Origin: Oryzias latipes
Lineage: Eukaryota > Chordata > Actinopteri > Beloniformes > Adrianichthyidae
Assembly (NCBI RefSeq): GCF_002234675.1
Contig: NC_019871.2
Location: 17,812,933 to 17,876,932 of the forward strand
Direction of reading: 5' to 3'
Length of the DNA: 64,000 bases
Both the position numbers and the translations under genes were made by a program. The notes under the pieces were generated by a model. That model searched no databases. It had not been told where the DNA came from and saw only the letters and a list, made by a program, of their open reading frames with translations. Below are positions 1 to 50,261 of this stretch, piece after piece (positions within the stretch are counted from its first letter, which is position 1; the number at the start of each line of letters is the position of its first letter).

Positions 1-256
1 TCTGCAACAATCAGAATTATTGAAAGAAATACGAGAAGAATGTGATTATATCAATTTGAAAGGATGCCTCTACTCTGTCTTTCTCCCTTAAATATATTTA
101 TGTTTGGTGCATTTCTCCAGTCGTAGGTGAGTCTTCAAGGCAAATCTTTCTCCTTCTCCACAGGCTTTCAGGGAATAGATCTATATTGGAAGATGCAAAA
201 TCTACAGGATTAGGCACAGCCATGGACTCTTCAGGTAGAGATAAAGTACTGACTTA

Positions 257-467
257 ACCCTTGTGCTATCCTAGGCACTTTAACATTGGGAGTTGGGTCA
301 TCTATACCCACTAGACAGTGCTCTGAACAATTTTTCTTCAATGATTTGTGATCTTCACTGGTGTCCATGGATTACATGAAATCTTTCCACCTTTATCCAC
401 CTTTGTCATGGTAGGGAGAACACGTCAAAGTAAGGGTGGGGTCATCTAAGATAGCACAAGGGTTAAA
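257..467. mobile_element. Short TTAA-flanked MITE, copy A
   Basis: The unit opens with TTAACCCTTGTGCTATCC and closes with GATAGCACAAGGGTTAA, so it has terminal inverted repeats of about 15 bp flanked by TTAA on both sides. It has no coding capacity. TTAA duplication is typical of piggyBac-type elements, so a non-autonomous piggyBac derivative is the best guess. A second copy lies about 2.5 kb away in the opposite orientation. Confidence 0.7.
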
Positions 468-483
468 ATGGCTGAAGGTTTAG

Positions 484-660
484 AACAGAGATGTCAGAAT
501 TCGGGTCTCGAGAGGCGGCGTTTGCCTTCCAACCTGCCATTGAAGCTCCTTATTGGATAATCACACATGATTCCGGCAATTAGCATCAAATATGGTAGGA
601 TTTTTGGAAAACCAACAGGAGGCTGGCCCTCGAGGCCTAGAGTTTGACACCCCTGGTTTA
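484..660. repeat. hAT-like short interspersed repeat
   Basis: The left end reads CAGAGATGTCAGAATTCGGG and the right end reads TTTGACACCCCTG, an imperfect inverted pair. The interior (lack of coding, 'cctgccattgaagctcc', 'ttattggata') is like the copy near 32.46-32.62 kb. A non-autonomous hAT-type element is inferred from the ends; no target duplication was confirmed. Confidence 0.45.
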
Positions 661-1090
661 GAGGATGAATGGTTGAAGGTTAACAGGGAAGAAAGCCTAC
701 ATCACTGAACCTTGCTGGTGTCAGGGCTGCTAAAGGACATCCATTTCACTTCCTACTCAACTGGTTCCTCTTCTGCATCCCCAGGTTGCCTCAGAGTGCA
801 TGTTTGATGTCTGCAAACTGCTGTAATCTGCAGTTCTCCCTCAGGAGAGAAAGGAAATCTCGATGCAACCTGTGAGTATGTACAGATTCATCCTTCTCCA
901 GCTATGCCGCGTAAACAGGGAGATCCCAAGCACATTTACCAATCACGTTAATATCTCGCTCCCAGTCATCAGAATAGAACTCATCTCCTTTTTACAGACA
1001 TAATAATTTTACACATTGATGGAAGTGTGTTGTGTTTTTTCCTGCTGACATTCCTACATTTCTGGAATACAGGTGGTAACTCTCTTCTAA

Positions 1091-1674
1091 AGCTACGTTC
1101 ACACCGGCCGCGGCAGCTGGGATTTAAGCAACTACTTTCAATGAAAAGTCTATGTAAACCCGCGTCTTGGGCTTTTGCGTTCAAAATTCTTGCATTCATG
1201 CGTTGCTGCGCAAGTTTCTAAGTCCTAAACCCATGCTGAATGCAAGAAGCTGAACCTTTGACTGCTGGAACGCCAAACAGCTAAACCTGGATCGATAAGT
1301 GACATGTGGATAGCATCCTTTTCAAAACACGGAAGTGACAACCATTGTAAAGATGATGATGGAGGAGAAATGAATAATTTTCTTTTTCTGTCCAGCTGAA
1401 ATTCTGGGACACTAAGTATTTCAAAGTTTACAATAGAGCTGTGAAAGAAAAAGCCTGGAGCAAAATTTGACATTTCACACCAAGCCTCTTACAACTGGTG
1501 ATGGACATGTGAAAGTAAATGGTAGAAAAATAAAAGAAGAAAAAGTTCCTCCCTTTCGCTCCCTGCTTGTCCGGTGCAGGTCTGGCGTGAACTCCACGGC
1601 CTAAATTTGCGCTCGTGAAACCACATATAGCATGTTCTTGAACGTGCAACACATGCCCGGTGTGAATATAGCTT
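1091..1674. mobile_element. MITE with AGCTAyrTTCACACCGG ends
   Basis: The left end AGCTACGTTCACACCGG is matched by the inverted right end (reading AGCTATATTCACACCGG on the minus strand), about 585 bp apart. Short ORFs inside are not protein-like. Related sequence recurs at 48.6-49.0 kb and at about 53.63-53.86 kb. Superfamily not determined. Confidence 0.55.
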
Positions 1675-2788
1675 GATGTTGAACACAGGTTCCAAACGTA
1701 TTGGGAGTGTGACAATGATGGTCGATCATTGGCGAGTTAGCCAAAAACTGGGTCAGCAGGCAGTCTTCTAGAACAACTTTACATGAGTTCATACAGTGCA
1801 AAAACTGAAGCCTCAGTCAGGGTAAAGTTACAAACATGGATGCAGTGTGTGGTCCTGGCTTTTCACACGGCTAGCAACTGCGCAAACTTTTTAAATAAAT
1901 TTCGTCTCAAAATGAGGATCTTGATGTATGTGCCTATATCGCAGGAAGCCATGACACAACAGCAGCGGTTCTTGCTTTATGATCAGTAGGCGTATGGCCA
2001 GGGCAAAACTTGGTGAATTGATTTAGGTAGTTCAAAATGTCCTTTGTATTGCTACCTTTAGGTGTAAGGTTAAAAAACGGTGCAAAGTAATTCAAGCAGT
2101 CTGTATTTTTTTTGTTCACTAATTGACAAAAAGCTCTGCTTGAATGAGCTGCATAGACACAGCAACTACAAGTTTTAATCCTGGTTTCCACCTCTGCAGT
2201 CAAGTGGCCAATAGAACTGAGATCTAATGTGGTCAGGGATTCCCTTGATCCCGAGATAGCTCAAGTCATCATGCACTTTTCAGAACAAGCAAACACAATT
2301 CTGTCATTTTTAAATTGCCATCCATGACCGGTAGCGTCTAACGTTGCAGTTGTTAAAACATCTGCCAAGGGATTGTAGTCAGTCACTACAACATATGTGG
2401 AGCTATATAAATATTAATGAAACTAATTAACAACACTCAATTTTTGGGTTAAAAAAACTCCAGTTTATAGGGTGGATGTCTGCATTTGCTGAAAAAAACC
2501 ACAGCTGGCATATGCTATGATACCCAATTTTCCCAATTGCTTTTGGTAAAGAGCAGCACAAAGGTCAGTGGTGGTGGCTGTGGTGTGCAGAGTTTATGGG
2601 TGGTTAGGATTTGCAAAGCCAAGGAATGGGGCAGTGTTAAATTTGTCAACAGGAGTGTCAAAAGCAGTGCAATGTTCACCACAATACAGTTTTGGGTCTT
2701 GTTTTGATATGGTAGAAGGTATTTTGTGATCACAACTTCAGGTTGGCACAAATCCTTCAGGAGCTTGGCAATGGCAGCATAGCCTTGT
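1675..2788. other. No gene seen
   Basis: AT-rich sequence without recognisable coding, splice-bounded exons or clear repeats. It could include non-coding 5' sequence of the TUNAR-like gene downstream, but no exon can be fixed by eye. Confidence 0.4.
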
Positions 2789-3007
2789 AACCCTCGTGCT
2801 ATCCTATGGGGTCCAGATGACCCGATCCTTACATTGACGTGTTCTCCCTACCATGATAAAGCTGGATAAAGGTGGAGAGGATTTCATGTAATCCATGGAC
2901 AGTGAAGATCACATATCATTGAAGAAAAAAAGTTTAGCGCACTGTCTTGTGGGGTCTAGATGACCCAACTCCCAATGTTAAAGTGTCTAGGATAGCACAA
3001 GGGTTAG
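2789..3007. mobile_element. Short TTAA-type MITE, copy B
   Basis: Same family as copy A, in inverted orientation: it starts with TAACCCTCGTGCTATCC and ends with GGATAGCACAAGGGTTA. Shared internal blocks include the 'ctaccatgataaagctggataaaggtgg' type segment and the 'ccaactcccaatgttaaagtg' segment. The element ends about 290 bp upstream of the TUNAR-like coding exon. Confidence 0.7.
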
Positions 3008-3300
3008 AGTGTATGGTTGTCTCTCGTACACCTTCCAATGACAAGCAGAAAAAATGACTTTAGAATATAAACTAGTCTGAGTTTTTCCAATTTAATGGGA
3101 AAAGTATATGTTTTAAATGAAGTTTGGTGTGAATGTACTGCACATTCATGCAGGACAAAATGTGCATGTACGTCATAGACAGTTAATGTATAAATTATTG
3201 AATTGCTCTTTTACTTTTTGCCTCATATACCCAGCTGTTTTTTTTAATCAATTTTCCTTTTGTCCTTCCTAATACTACTGCTGTCCCTTTTCTCTTTCAG

Positions 3301-3672
3301 GCATCAGACTTTTTGGGGGTAGGGTTCTGTGATAGTAACCATGTTCCCCAGCGGCCATTATGTCTGCAGTGCTCACGCAGGAGATGATGACTCTACAAAT
3401 GATCAAGAAGAGCGTATCTTAGCTGTGCTGGGAATCATTGGAACCATTCTGAATCTTTTAGTGGTTATTTTTGTCTATATCTACACCTCTGTTACCTAAT
3501 GTGTTTTATAATGTCCTCACACTGCCACCTTCCCTTTTTAGGGATTTAGTCTTCAAAGTTGCTGTTCTTGGTAAACAGTGAATCCTTAAGAGTATTTGTC
3601 TGACTGAAGCTGGAAACTACTGCCTCTTTTCTTTTTTCAGTGATAAAGGAATAAAAGCACAAGTGGTACTAT
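3301..3672 (+). other. Terminal exon of TUNAR-like gene
   Basis: The acceptor is TTTTCTCTTTCAG ending at 3300. The exon holds the whole 52-codon ORF and a short 3' UTR, with AATAAA at 3650-3655. An internal CAG at 3368 and another at 3380 could serve as alternative acceptors that would remove the start codon. Confidence 0.6.
3341..3499 (+). CDS. TUNAR/BNLN-like single-pass microprotein
   Basis: This 52-codon ORF encodes an acidic, hydrophilic N-terminus (GDDDSTNDQEE around residues 14-24) followed by one hydrophobic segment (about residues 26-50) ending in VIFVYIYTS. From memory, the segment LGIIGTILNL...FVYIYT is nearly identical to the human TUNAR microprotein (48 aa, also called BNLN). 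That protein is a regulin-like ER membrane protein reported to bind SERCA2 and modulate calcium. The exon is preceded by a strong polypyrimidine tract and CAG at 3300, so the ORF lies within a 3' exon starting at 3301. The start context (AACC before ATG, A at -3) is good, and AATAAA follows at 3650. The N-terminus differs from human TUNAR, so this may be a paralogue rather than the orthologue; a start in an unseen upstream exon is possible. Family call by recall only. Confidence 0.75.
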   Translation: MFPSGHYVCSAHAGDDDSTNDQEERILAVLGIIGTILNLLVVIFVYIYTSVT

Positions 3673-4228
3673 TTTTAAACCATATTTTGTTGTTTAGTCA
3701 GTGATCCACATCTATTTATCTTTGCTCAAACTTATCCATGAGTTTTTCTAATGCAATCATCTTGACCAGCTGCAGTGGAACTTTGTAAAGGTCTATTTCA
3801 TGTTTCATCCTCTACTTTTGCAACTCTCAAGTTCATAGCTCCATTGCTATTGAGAAATGGGAGATCATATCTAAAGCAAATCAACCCAACTGTAAACAAG
3901 AAGACTGTAAGTCTAAATGCACCTGTAATTCTAGAGATTAACAAAAGCACATCTGTTAAAATCCCCAATTTTTCAAATATTCATTTAAAAATATCCAACA
4001 GGTTTTAGATGGAAGAAATATCTAAGAACAGCCAGTTCTGGCTGTGCCAGGAGTCAAGGACATCACACTAACTCACTGTAGCTTATCTGTGTATATATAT
4101 TAGGGGTGTAAGGATCAATCAATTCATCAATTTTCCCAACCTGAGGTTAGCTGTTCATCAAATCAAACTAAGTCATGAGAAAATAGTTTCTAAATGAAAT
4201 AAACAAATTTTGGAAAAAATCATTTGGA
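3673..4228. other. No gene seen
   Basis: Downstream flank of the TUNAR-like exon. A 77-codon plus-strand ORF at 3775-4008 has no domain, signal or family resemblance and is treated as chance. Confidence 0.4.
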
Positions 4229-4474
4229 TTGAGACGTGGTAGGGCGGTCGACCCATGATCATAAGATTGCGGGTTCAATTCCCGCCTTGCACACTCATGT
4301 GTCAAAGTGTCCTTGGGCAAGACACTGAACCCCACCTTGCCTCTGGTGGTAGGTTGGCTCCAGTCTTCAGCAGTGGAGCCTCCACCAGTGTGTGACTGTG
4401 TGAATAGGTCTGTGACTATGAAGCGCTTTGGGCATTGTAGATAGAAAAGCGCTATATAAGTATAAGCCATTTAC
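4229..4474 (+). mobile_element. tRNA-derived SINE, copy A
   Basis: The head carries a B-box-like GGTTCAATTCC (4272-4282) in a tRNA-like context. It is followed by 'cttgggcaagacactgaacccc', a region ending in 'gcgctttgggca' and 'agcgctatataagtataagccattta'. The element matches the 13.2 kb copy over most of its length. It is not a functional tRNA gene because no cloverleaf could be assembled around the B box. Confidence 0.75.
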
Positions 4475-4673
4475 CAAGTGGATCGGTGAAGTTCAGCAGT
4501 CGACACACATGTGATGGCAGCAAAAAATAATCAAATCATCATTCCAGTCCAATTTGTGGAAGCACTTTGAATTTTGTAGAAAGACTTGACCATACAGTGT
4601 GGTAGATCCAATCAGATTGTTCAAAACTAATGAACCAATATTTAAGTTATGATATAAATCACCTCATTGTTAA

Positions 4674-4674
<1 letters not shown>

Positions 4675-4705
<31 letters not shown>
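4675..4705. repeat. (TG)n microsatellite
   Basis: About 15 uninterrupted TG units within AT-rich sequence. Confidence 0.95.
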
Positions 4706-4708
<3 letters not shown>

Positions 4709-6067
4709 CATGCATCTGATCCATCTATCAGATTGAAGTTCTTTTTTGAACCTATATTATATATGCACTTATTGAATATGCAACACATACTTTTATCTTT
4801 CATTGATGTTGGTACTTAGAGTGAAAGAGTAAAGTGATGGAGGTGAAAAAATCAAGAAAATTAAAAATAAAGAAACCTTTAACAACTTCATTTGGAAAAA
4901 GACTTTACAAAATTATGTCTGACTTTTTATGTTATATGTGCTTTTCTAAGTGTACAAATGTCCACCTTGTATGCCTTCATTGAAATGACAGCTGACAAAA
5001 GTCAGTGAAATAATGCTTCTATTTTTTCCTGTAATAAAATCTGCAATAAAACCTGCAATAATCTCTTATCATATACTGAATGGTATGAAATTTTAGACTA
5101 TGCAGAAGCCTTGCATGTCAGTAAAGGTCACTCATTTGTTTGTTTTCAAATCGAACATAGCAATGTGGATCATCTGAAAAAGCACAGTAAAGCTATCTAA
5201 ACAGCCCCCCGCCCTGTTTCAAAACTCATTAGTGACTAAAGACTGAACTCTGCAGTGGGGTTGAGCATCATCTGCTGGAGCCAAGCCTGGGGTTGGGGCT
5301 CGCAATCCCAGAAAATTGATTACTATTAACTAATGTGAAAAGCTACTGAAAAGAACTCAAATCAAAACATACCCCCACCATCCCCCTAAAATAAAAACAC
5401 ATATTGAATAATTAATTGAAAATCAAATAAAAAAATTACTATAGAGTGTGATACTTACCAGGAGGGTTGAAATTTGGAGTTCAGGCAGGTAGACGGATGG
5501 ACAGACAGATGGACGGACGGACGGATGGAGTGTACACTGACTCTGCATTCATATTGATAGAGGAGTCCAAATGCTTTTCTTTTCTAACCATAACCCAATC
5601 CTTTTCTTTGCTCTATAAACGCCCTCTTTTTGTTTTGTTTTTTACATTCTAATATCACCCCCAAAATTTGATCAGCAATAAGAATTTTAATTTCATCAGT
5701 TAAATTTTACATACTTAAAATAATGTGGAGAAAAGAAAACATTTTAAAAAACACCCCAAAAAATAACATTGAAATACTTTTAGAACTAAATATCTTATTA
5801 ACTATACATTTATGTTGATAGAATAACAAACGTTGATTCAGAAAAATAAATCCCCATATGGGACACACTTGCTCTGGACAGCACTGCTCCTATGATCCCT
5901 CAAGCTTTCACAACACAACGTCAAGGTTGTGGTTTACGAAAGTTGGGCGGTTCAAGTGTTTAGTATTGTTTTAATGATGCAGTAAGATTTTTAGAATGTT
6001 TCTGAATGAAGTACGTTTTTTCTTATTTTAATTTAAGGCAGCGAACTCTGGTAGTCTAGCTTAGTTT
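4706..6067. other. No gene seen; small GACG/GATG-rich stretch
   Basis: AT-rich DNA. A short degenerate tetranucleotide stretch (ggacagacagatggacggacggacggatgg-like) lies at about 5493-5527. No splice-bounded exon was recognised. Confidence 0.4.
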
Positions 6068-6102
6068 GTTTTAACTAGTCTATTTTGCAGACTAGTTAAA
6101 AC
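6068..6102. repeat. Perfect 14-bp inverted repeat (hairpin)
   Basis: The left arm GTTTTAACTAGTCT and right arm AGACTAGTTAAAAC are perfectly complementary around a 7-nt loop (ATTTTGC). A direct repeat of TGTCAGTAATTAGTC follows immediately (about 6104-6132). Confidence 0.85.
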
Positions 6103-7804
6103 TGTCAGTAATTAGTCTGTCAGTAATTAGTCCTTTTTGGTTGTTTCTTTTTCTATTGTAATGTGATGTTTAGTTTTCCGTTATCTGTTTGTTTTTTTTC
6201 TGTCACAGATACATCTTTACTGGTAATGATTAACTACTGAATACCTCTGGCTGACATCCGCTGTTCTGTTTCTATGTTGTCTTTTGTTTTTCCCAGGCCA
6301 ATTTGGAGGTGTTGTCTTATAACAGCACTTCCTCTAGATACCCTGTCAAATCTTACATATCATCTCAAAAGACATTGTATCTAAAACCTAAGGATAGAAC
6401 TTGCATCAAAGTTCCATTGGAGTATTATTATAAAAAATCTGTCGTTGTTTGGAGCTGAAAAGACACCGTCACACAGATCAACTAACTGTGGTTTAATACT
6501 TTACATTCAAAGCCAAGGACACTTCCTCACAGCACATGTTCAGCATTCGAAAAAGTCAGTGCAGCGCCTGAACAAAGAACATCATAGGCTGAAGCAACTG
6601 AAAAATAGATGTTGAAATAAAAGTCATATTCGTTATACAAACTCTGGGCTAATATGCACACAACATAGACCCTGATGGACAGCAAAGTCCTCAAGAAACT
6701 GGAAGGAAACAGTCTTCAGGATGCAGGCTGCACCTTATTATGGTACCACAGAGGGCGCTGTTTCAAGGTTTTGGTCACTGTCTTGATTGGAAGAAAAAGC
6801 TCCCATGGTGGGGGGCAGTAACCCTTACTTGGATCAGTCTAACAAAGGGAGCAAAACCACTGGAGTACACATCAGGTCTGGGAAGACTCTTGGCACTTAA
6901 ATCATAGGAGGTTCGTGCAAACTGACCAATCACACATACAAGGAAATGACAGCAGGCTTTGCTAATGTCGTAAAAACAGCTAACTGCAACACTCAGGTGA
7001 GAGAGGGAGGCTGTAAAATGCCCTCTTCTTCTGTAAATGTAGATCTGTTCATATAGCGCTAGACCTGCAGGACTCAGACTCTAGGAGAACCAAGACTTAA
7101 GAGTTGCACAGAACCCTATATCAAACTCTGCTCTAGTTATCTGAACACAGTGCTTCCTGGGTTGCTGTTAAGTACCTAAGGTTTTGGATGGGAGGCCTCA
7201 CTTTTAAACCTTAAAAATTAATCACTATAAAAAAAATAAAATATTTATATGACAAACGTTTGGATAGGTTCATCTAAGGATCTGGGAAAATGCAGCATAT
7301 ATGCAGCAGAGAGCACTGCAAACTATAGAGGGATGATGCTCTACACCTGAAACCTCAGAAGCTGCAAGGTTGTTTTTTTTTTTGTGTATAAGCAGAAGGG
7401 AAGATATGCACCAGTCACCTTAACACTCTTGGGTTCCCTGAATGTGCAGGCCTCTTATCCAACATCAAGATCGTTCTCGGTGAATCAGGGGAACAGGTAT
7501 TCAGCAGCATTTACACTCTGGGAAACGATCGACCACATGTTCAGCTCTAGGTTGCAGCTTAGAAGTTCTGCTGCAAAGAGGTGCCGTCGGGCTGCAGCTG
7601 TGCTGGAGGTAGCTGAAAGATTCTGGGTGTACTTTGCTGAGTGGGATGGAAATGAGTCTAAAACTTGAGTTCCGGCTGCCTGTCTTGCTTCTTTGACTTC
7701 ATCAGCTGGGCTCCATGGTAACACCTGCTGGAAGAATTCCCCCCCGTCTCCCTGCAGGTCTCTGCCTGGTGATGAAGGCAGCTGTGGCTGTCACGTCACT
7801 GCTT
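6103..7804. other. No gene seen; 3' flank of SGSM2
   Basis: No exon or clear repeat recognised. An ATTAAA on the minus strand (about 6496-6491) could end a much longer SGSM2 3' UTR, but the AATAAA at 7832-7827 is the simpler choice. Confidence 0.35.
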
Positions 7805-8388
7805 TCAGAACCACAAAGCCGTGTGCTTTATTTGTCTTGCTGTGCTGTTCGTCGGACGAGCCACGACTGCTGCAAACACTGACTGTATCAATCCCTCCCT
7901 GCTTCCCAAAGTCTTTGGTGTCTCCGGCCCCAGCATCTGTAGTGAGGCCATCACTAACACAACACAGGAACCCGCAAACAAAGTGCATGTGAGTACCTTG
8001 GGCTGTTACTAACAGAAGGCAACATTCGTGTCATAATGGTCTTTTAGAGCAAACTGGGTAAAAACACACATGCTTGGAGTATAAAACACTCAGAAAGGTG
8101 GTTGGCACAGTCTATTTGGTCACTAATGAGAACGTGGCAAAGTCATCCGCTGCTGTCTGTGTGTGTGTTTGTTTGTTTGTTTCTTATGCACGCACAGAGT
8201 GTGATCAGTCACGAGCATGCACACAGATCCACACAGAAACCAGAGCATTCCACGTGAAGGAATATGTAAACAGACTTCCAGAGCAGAGACCCAGACCCCT
8301 CAGCCTGCTCTGGAAGTGGTGGGGTGGGGAGTAGGGCAGAGCTGTCTGTGATGAGGCATCCAGAACCCTCATTTTCCTCCTCCAACAG
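7805..8388 (-). other. SGSM2: Likely SGSM2 3' UTR with poly(A) signal
   Basis: Sequence downstream of the SGSM2 stop on the minus strand. An AATAAA hexamer occurs on the minus strand at 7832-7827, giving an inferred 3' UTR of roughly 580 nt. Short plus-strand ORFs here have no family resemblance. Confidence 0.4.
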
Positions 8389-47600
<39,212 letters not shown>

Positions 47601-48000
47601 CTCCGCGCGTGCAAGAGCCTGTGCGCAGTCGGGTCAGCCCGATCCGCTCCTCCCAGCCGTCCAGAACTGCGGTGCCGCTCGTTTCCTTGTCGTGTCTTCG
47701 CCTCTTCCCGGAGTGTCACGCAGCCAGGTCGCGGTAGGATCCGCCCCCTCCTCACGCATCACAGGAGGGCGGGCGGCCGGTGCGGGTCCCCGCAGAGAAA
47801 CCTGCGAGCTTTTTTCAGCATCTGCTTAATCTCCTGTCTGGGAGGATGATGTCTAAGCTTTTTTGCTTCCCCTCCGGTGTGACGAACCATTACGGACTCA
47901 GTTTGGTTCTGACAAGTCTCAGTCTGTTGTCAGCGGTGATTTAGGCTCGTGCGCCATCTCCATAGCAGCCCCTCCCGTCATCGTGTGGCACGAGGCTTCT
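47601..48000 (-). promoter_or_regulatory. SGSM2: Likely SGSM2 promoter / 5' UTR, CpG-rich
   Basis: GC- and CpG-rich sequence upstream of the start codon ('cgcgcgtgcaag', 'gcgggcggccggtgcggg'), in sharp contrast to its AT-rich surroundings. No TATA box is evident. The transcription start cannot be placed by eye. Confidence 0.5.
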
Positions 48001-48599
48001 TTTGCAGCCTTCAATGAACATTGACGTCATTAGAAACAGGAGGAAAATGTTACCCAGCATGCAGCGAGGCGTCAGAAGTCAGGATGGTCTGAAATGAAGC
48101 ATTGAAAATAGAGTCTCTCTTTAGTGAGGCTCAACCTGATTTTCTGTCATCTTCATTTCCTATTCAGAGAAGGTTCAGTTCAGTCACTTGCAGACCACCG
48201 GTTGACAGATATACTGGACTTCGGGCTGCTGTTTTGCAGGACGACAAAACTAAATTAAGTAAAATTAGGTGTAAAGGCAATGTTGCCAAAGAAAAAAAGG
48301 AGAGAAGTTTAAGTCTCCTATCTTAAATATATACCCTCAGCGTCATCATAAAACCTACAAAGACAGATTAGTTATCTCAACGTCGAGTTACAATAACAGT
48401 TACAGTTGTTATAAAACCTTTACTAAAACTAACAGTAAAAACCTATAACATAATTTCCTTAAAAAGTTTTAGATTAAAAGTGATGATTGTTGAAACTGAT
48501 CAAGTGAAAAATTTATGCAATCATTAACAACAAAAACAGCAGTATTGAAATAAACGTTTGTATGTGCTACAAAGACTAGAAAATGAGCTTGATGCTACA

Positions 48600-48990
48600 G
48601 CTATGTTCACACCAGCCTCTACAAAGCACATCCAAGCAACCACTTCCAATGAAGTCTATGTAGACGCGTATTCAATTGACCACTTGTGAAAAATCATGGT
48701 AAGCATGCATTCAAGCAACAACTTCCAATAAAAAAACTGTAAAGTCGCATTCAAGCAACCACTTCTGAAAAGTCTAAGTAAATGCGTGTTCAAGCGACCT
48801 CTTTGAAAAAGTCTTTGTACACGTGTTCAAGCAGCCACTTCCAATGAAAAGACTGTGTAAAGTCGCCTTTGAGTGACCACTTATGACAAGTATGTAAACA
48901 CATTTTCAAGCAACCACATTTAATGAAAAGTCTAGGTAGACACTCATTCAAGCGACCACTTATAAAAAATCTAAACACATGTCTGTAATC
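48600..48990. repeat. Tandem array of ~45-55-bp MITE-derived units
   Basis: Roughly eight diverged units of the form 'attcaagc(a/g)accacttccaatgaaaagtctatgtaaacgc'. The unit matches the internal start of the 1.1 kb MITE ('ttaagcaactactttcaatgaaaagtctatgtaaacccgcg'). The array starts after 'ctatgttcacaccagcc', which resembles that MITE's end. Confidence 0.7.
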
Positions 48991-49029
48991 CCTCTCTGAG
49001 GTCACTGACCTCGCAACTTGGATCACAAA

Positions 49030-49295
49030 CCATGCGGTTTGATACAGGGCAGTCATGATGTAAAGATTGACCTCTGATTGGAGAATTGCAGGTTCAGTTC
49101 TCGTCCAGCCTGACCACGTGCTGAAATGTCCTTTGGCAAGACGCTGAACCTCACATTGCTTTTGGTAGTTGAGGTTGATGATAGTATTTGGCAGCAGAGC
49201 CACCATCAGTGTGTGATTGTGTGCTTATGGGTGTAAAGGACTGTGACTGTCCAGTGCTTTGACGCTTAATTCAGGTATATCCAGCACTATTTAAG
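49030..49295 (+). mobile_element. tRNA-derived SINE, degraded copy C
   Basis: Has 'ttgcaggttcagttctcgtcc' (decayed B box), 'cctttggcaagacgctgaacctca' and 'cagtgtgtgattgtgtg', the same order of blocks as the 4.2 and 13.2 kb SINEs, but heavily mutated. Confidence 0.6.
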
Positions 49296-50140
49296 CATGC
49301 ACAATTTACAGAGCTACTGTGTTTTACTTCCAGAGGGACTGGGTTGAGACAGTTTACATTGCAACTGCAGAAAATAGAGATTTTAAATTTGCAGACAATT
49401 CTCATGCCACTATTAATAAATATGTTCCCATGTGGTGACAAAAAAGTCATCTGTCTGTCATGTCCATGAAAATGTATGTTACTTTCACTTTGTACCATCA
49501 AATGTCTTTGATTTCACTGTGAAACATCTTAGTGGTTCATGCAAAGAGAGACTTAAAATGTGTAAAATATTCACCTTTTCCTGCATGTCTCCTTTATGTA
49601 GTTTGGGTTCATTTTTTAAAACCACATTTTCCCCTTGTTGTCGCCGGACCTTTTGAACTGAGGCCTCGCTTTTTTGGTTTTTAATGTGGTCCCAAAGCTG
49701 AAGTGGATGTCTAAAAACCTCTGCTGGCAGGTGTGGTAGGCTGAGGTGAACTTAATCTGGTCCAATCGAAAGTTTTATTTGCCTTGTTTTTTTCTGCCTT
49801 GTGAGTTTCCTGTACGTTTAGCCTTTTCCTTGTTTTCTAGCCCAGCAGCATTCCTGATCTCACACTAACACCTGGTAGGTCTAGCTAGACAGGTTGATCA
49901 TGTGGTCAAGAACCAAACTCTGTTTTAGTTCCACACATGAGCTATTTTCTCATTTTCTACTGCCAGGTAATTTAAGTCAGCAGCAATGTCGGGTCTTAAC
50001 TTGGAAATTTGAGTTTTCACAAAGAATGGATCGAAAACCTTTGGAACATCTGTGATCAACAGGGTTGGACTCAGATGTTCTAATCTTGATTTTCATTATT
50101 ATTTCTTGAAATACCAATAAAATACTGTTGGTATTTTTTT
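49296..50140. other. Intergenic, no gene seen
   Basis: No recognisable exon, repeat or regulatory element. Confidence 0.4.
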
Positions 50141-50261
50141 TGTATCACAGAGCCACACAATTTCACACACTCTAACATATACTTCGTTATTATTATCAAT
50201 CAGATGCTGAGATGGTCTTTCAGTGCAACAGATGAGTTCAGGGTGGAGGTGGGACTTCACT
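50141..50261 (+). repeat. Older LINE-like relic, left part
   Basis: Reads 'cagagccacacaatttcacacac' then 'attattatcaatcag' and 'gagttcagggtggaggtgggac', matching 56.51-56.63 kb. It is interrupted here by the L2-like LINE and resumes near 52.54 kb. Confidence 0.6.

Noticed and set aside
4229-4474. Possible tRNA gene at the GGTTCAATTCC box
   Set aside because: Only box-like motifs exist; no full cloverleaf, and the sequence continues as a repeated SINE found again at 13.2 kb.
7384-7992. Overlapping ORFs of 94-99 codons near 7.4-8.0 kb
   Set aside because: No family resemblance, located in the 3' flank/UTR of SGSM2, and open on both strands as chance ORFs.
48600-48990. CRISPR-like array of repeats
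   Set aside because: The units are diverged and contiguous, without constant spacers, and this is eukaryotic DNA; a MITE-derived tandem repeat explains it.
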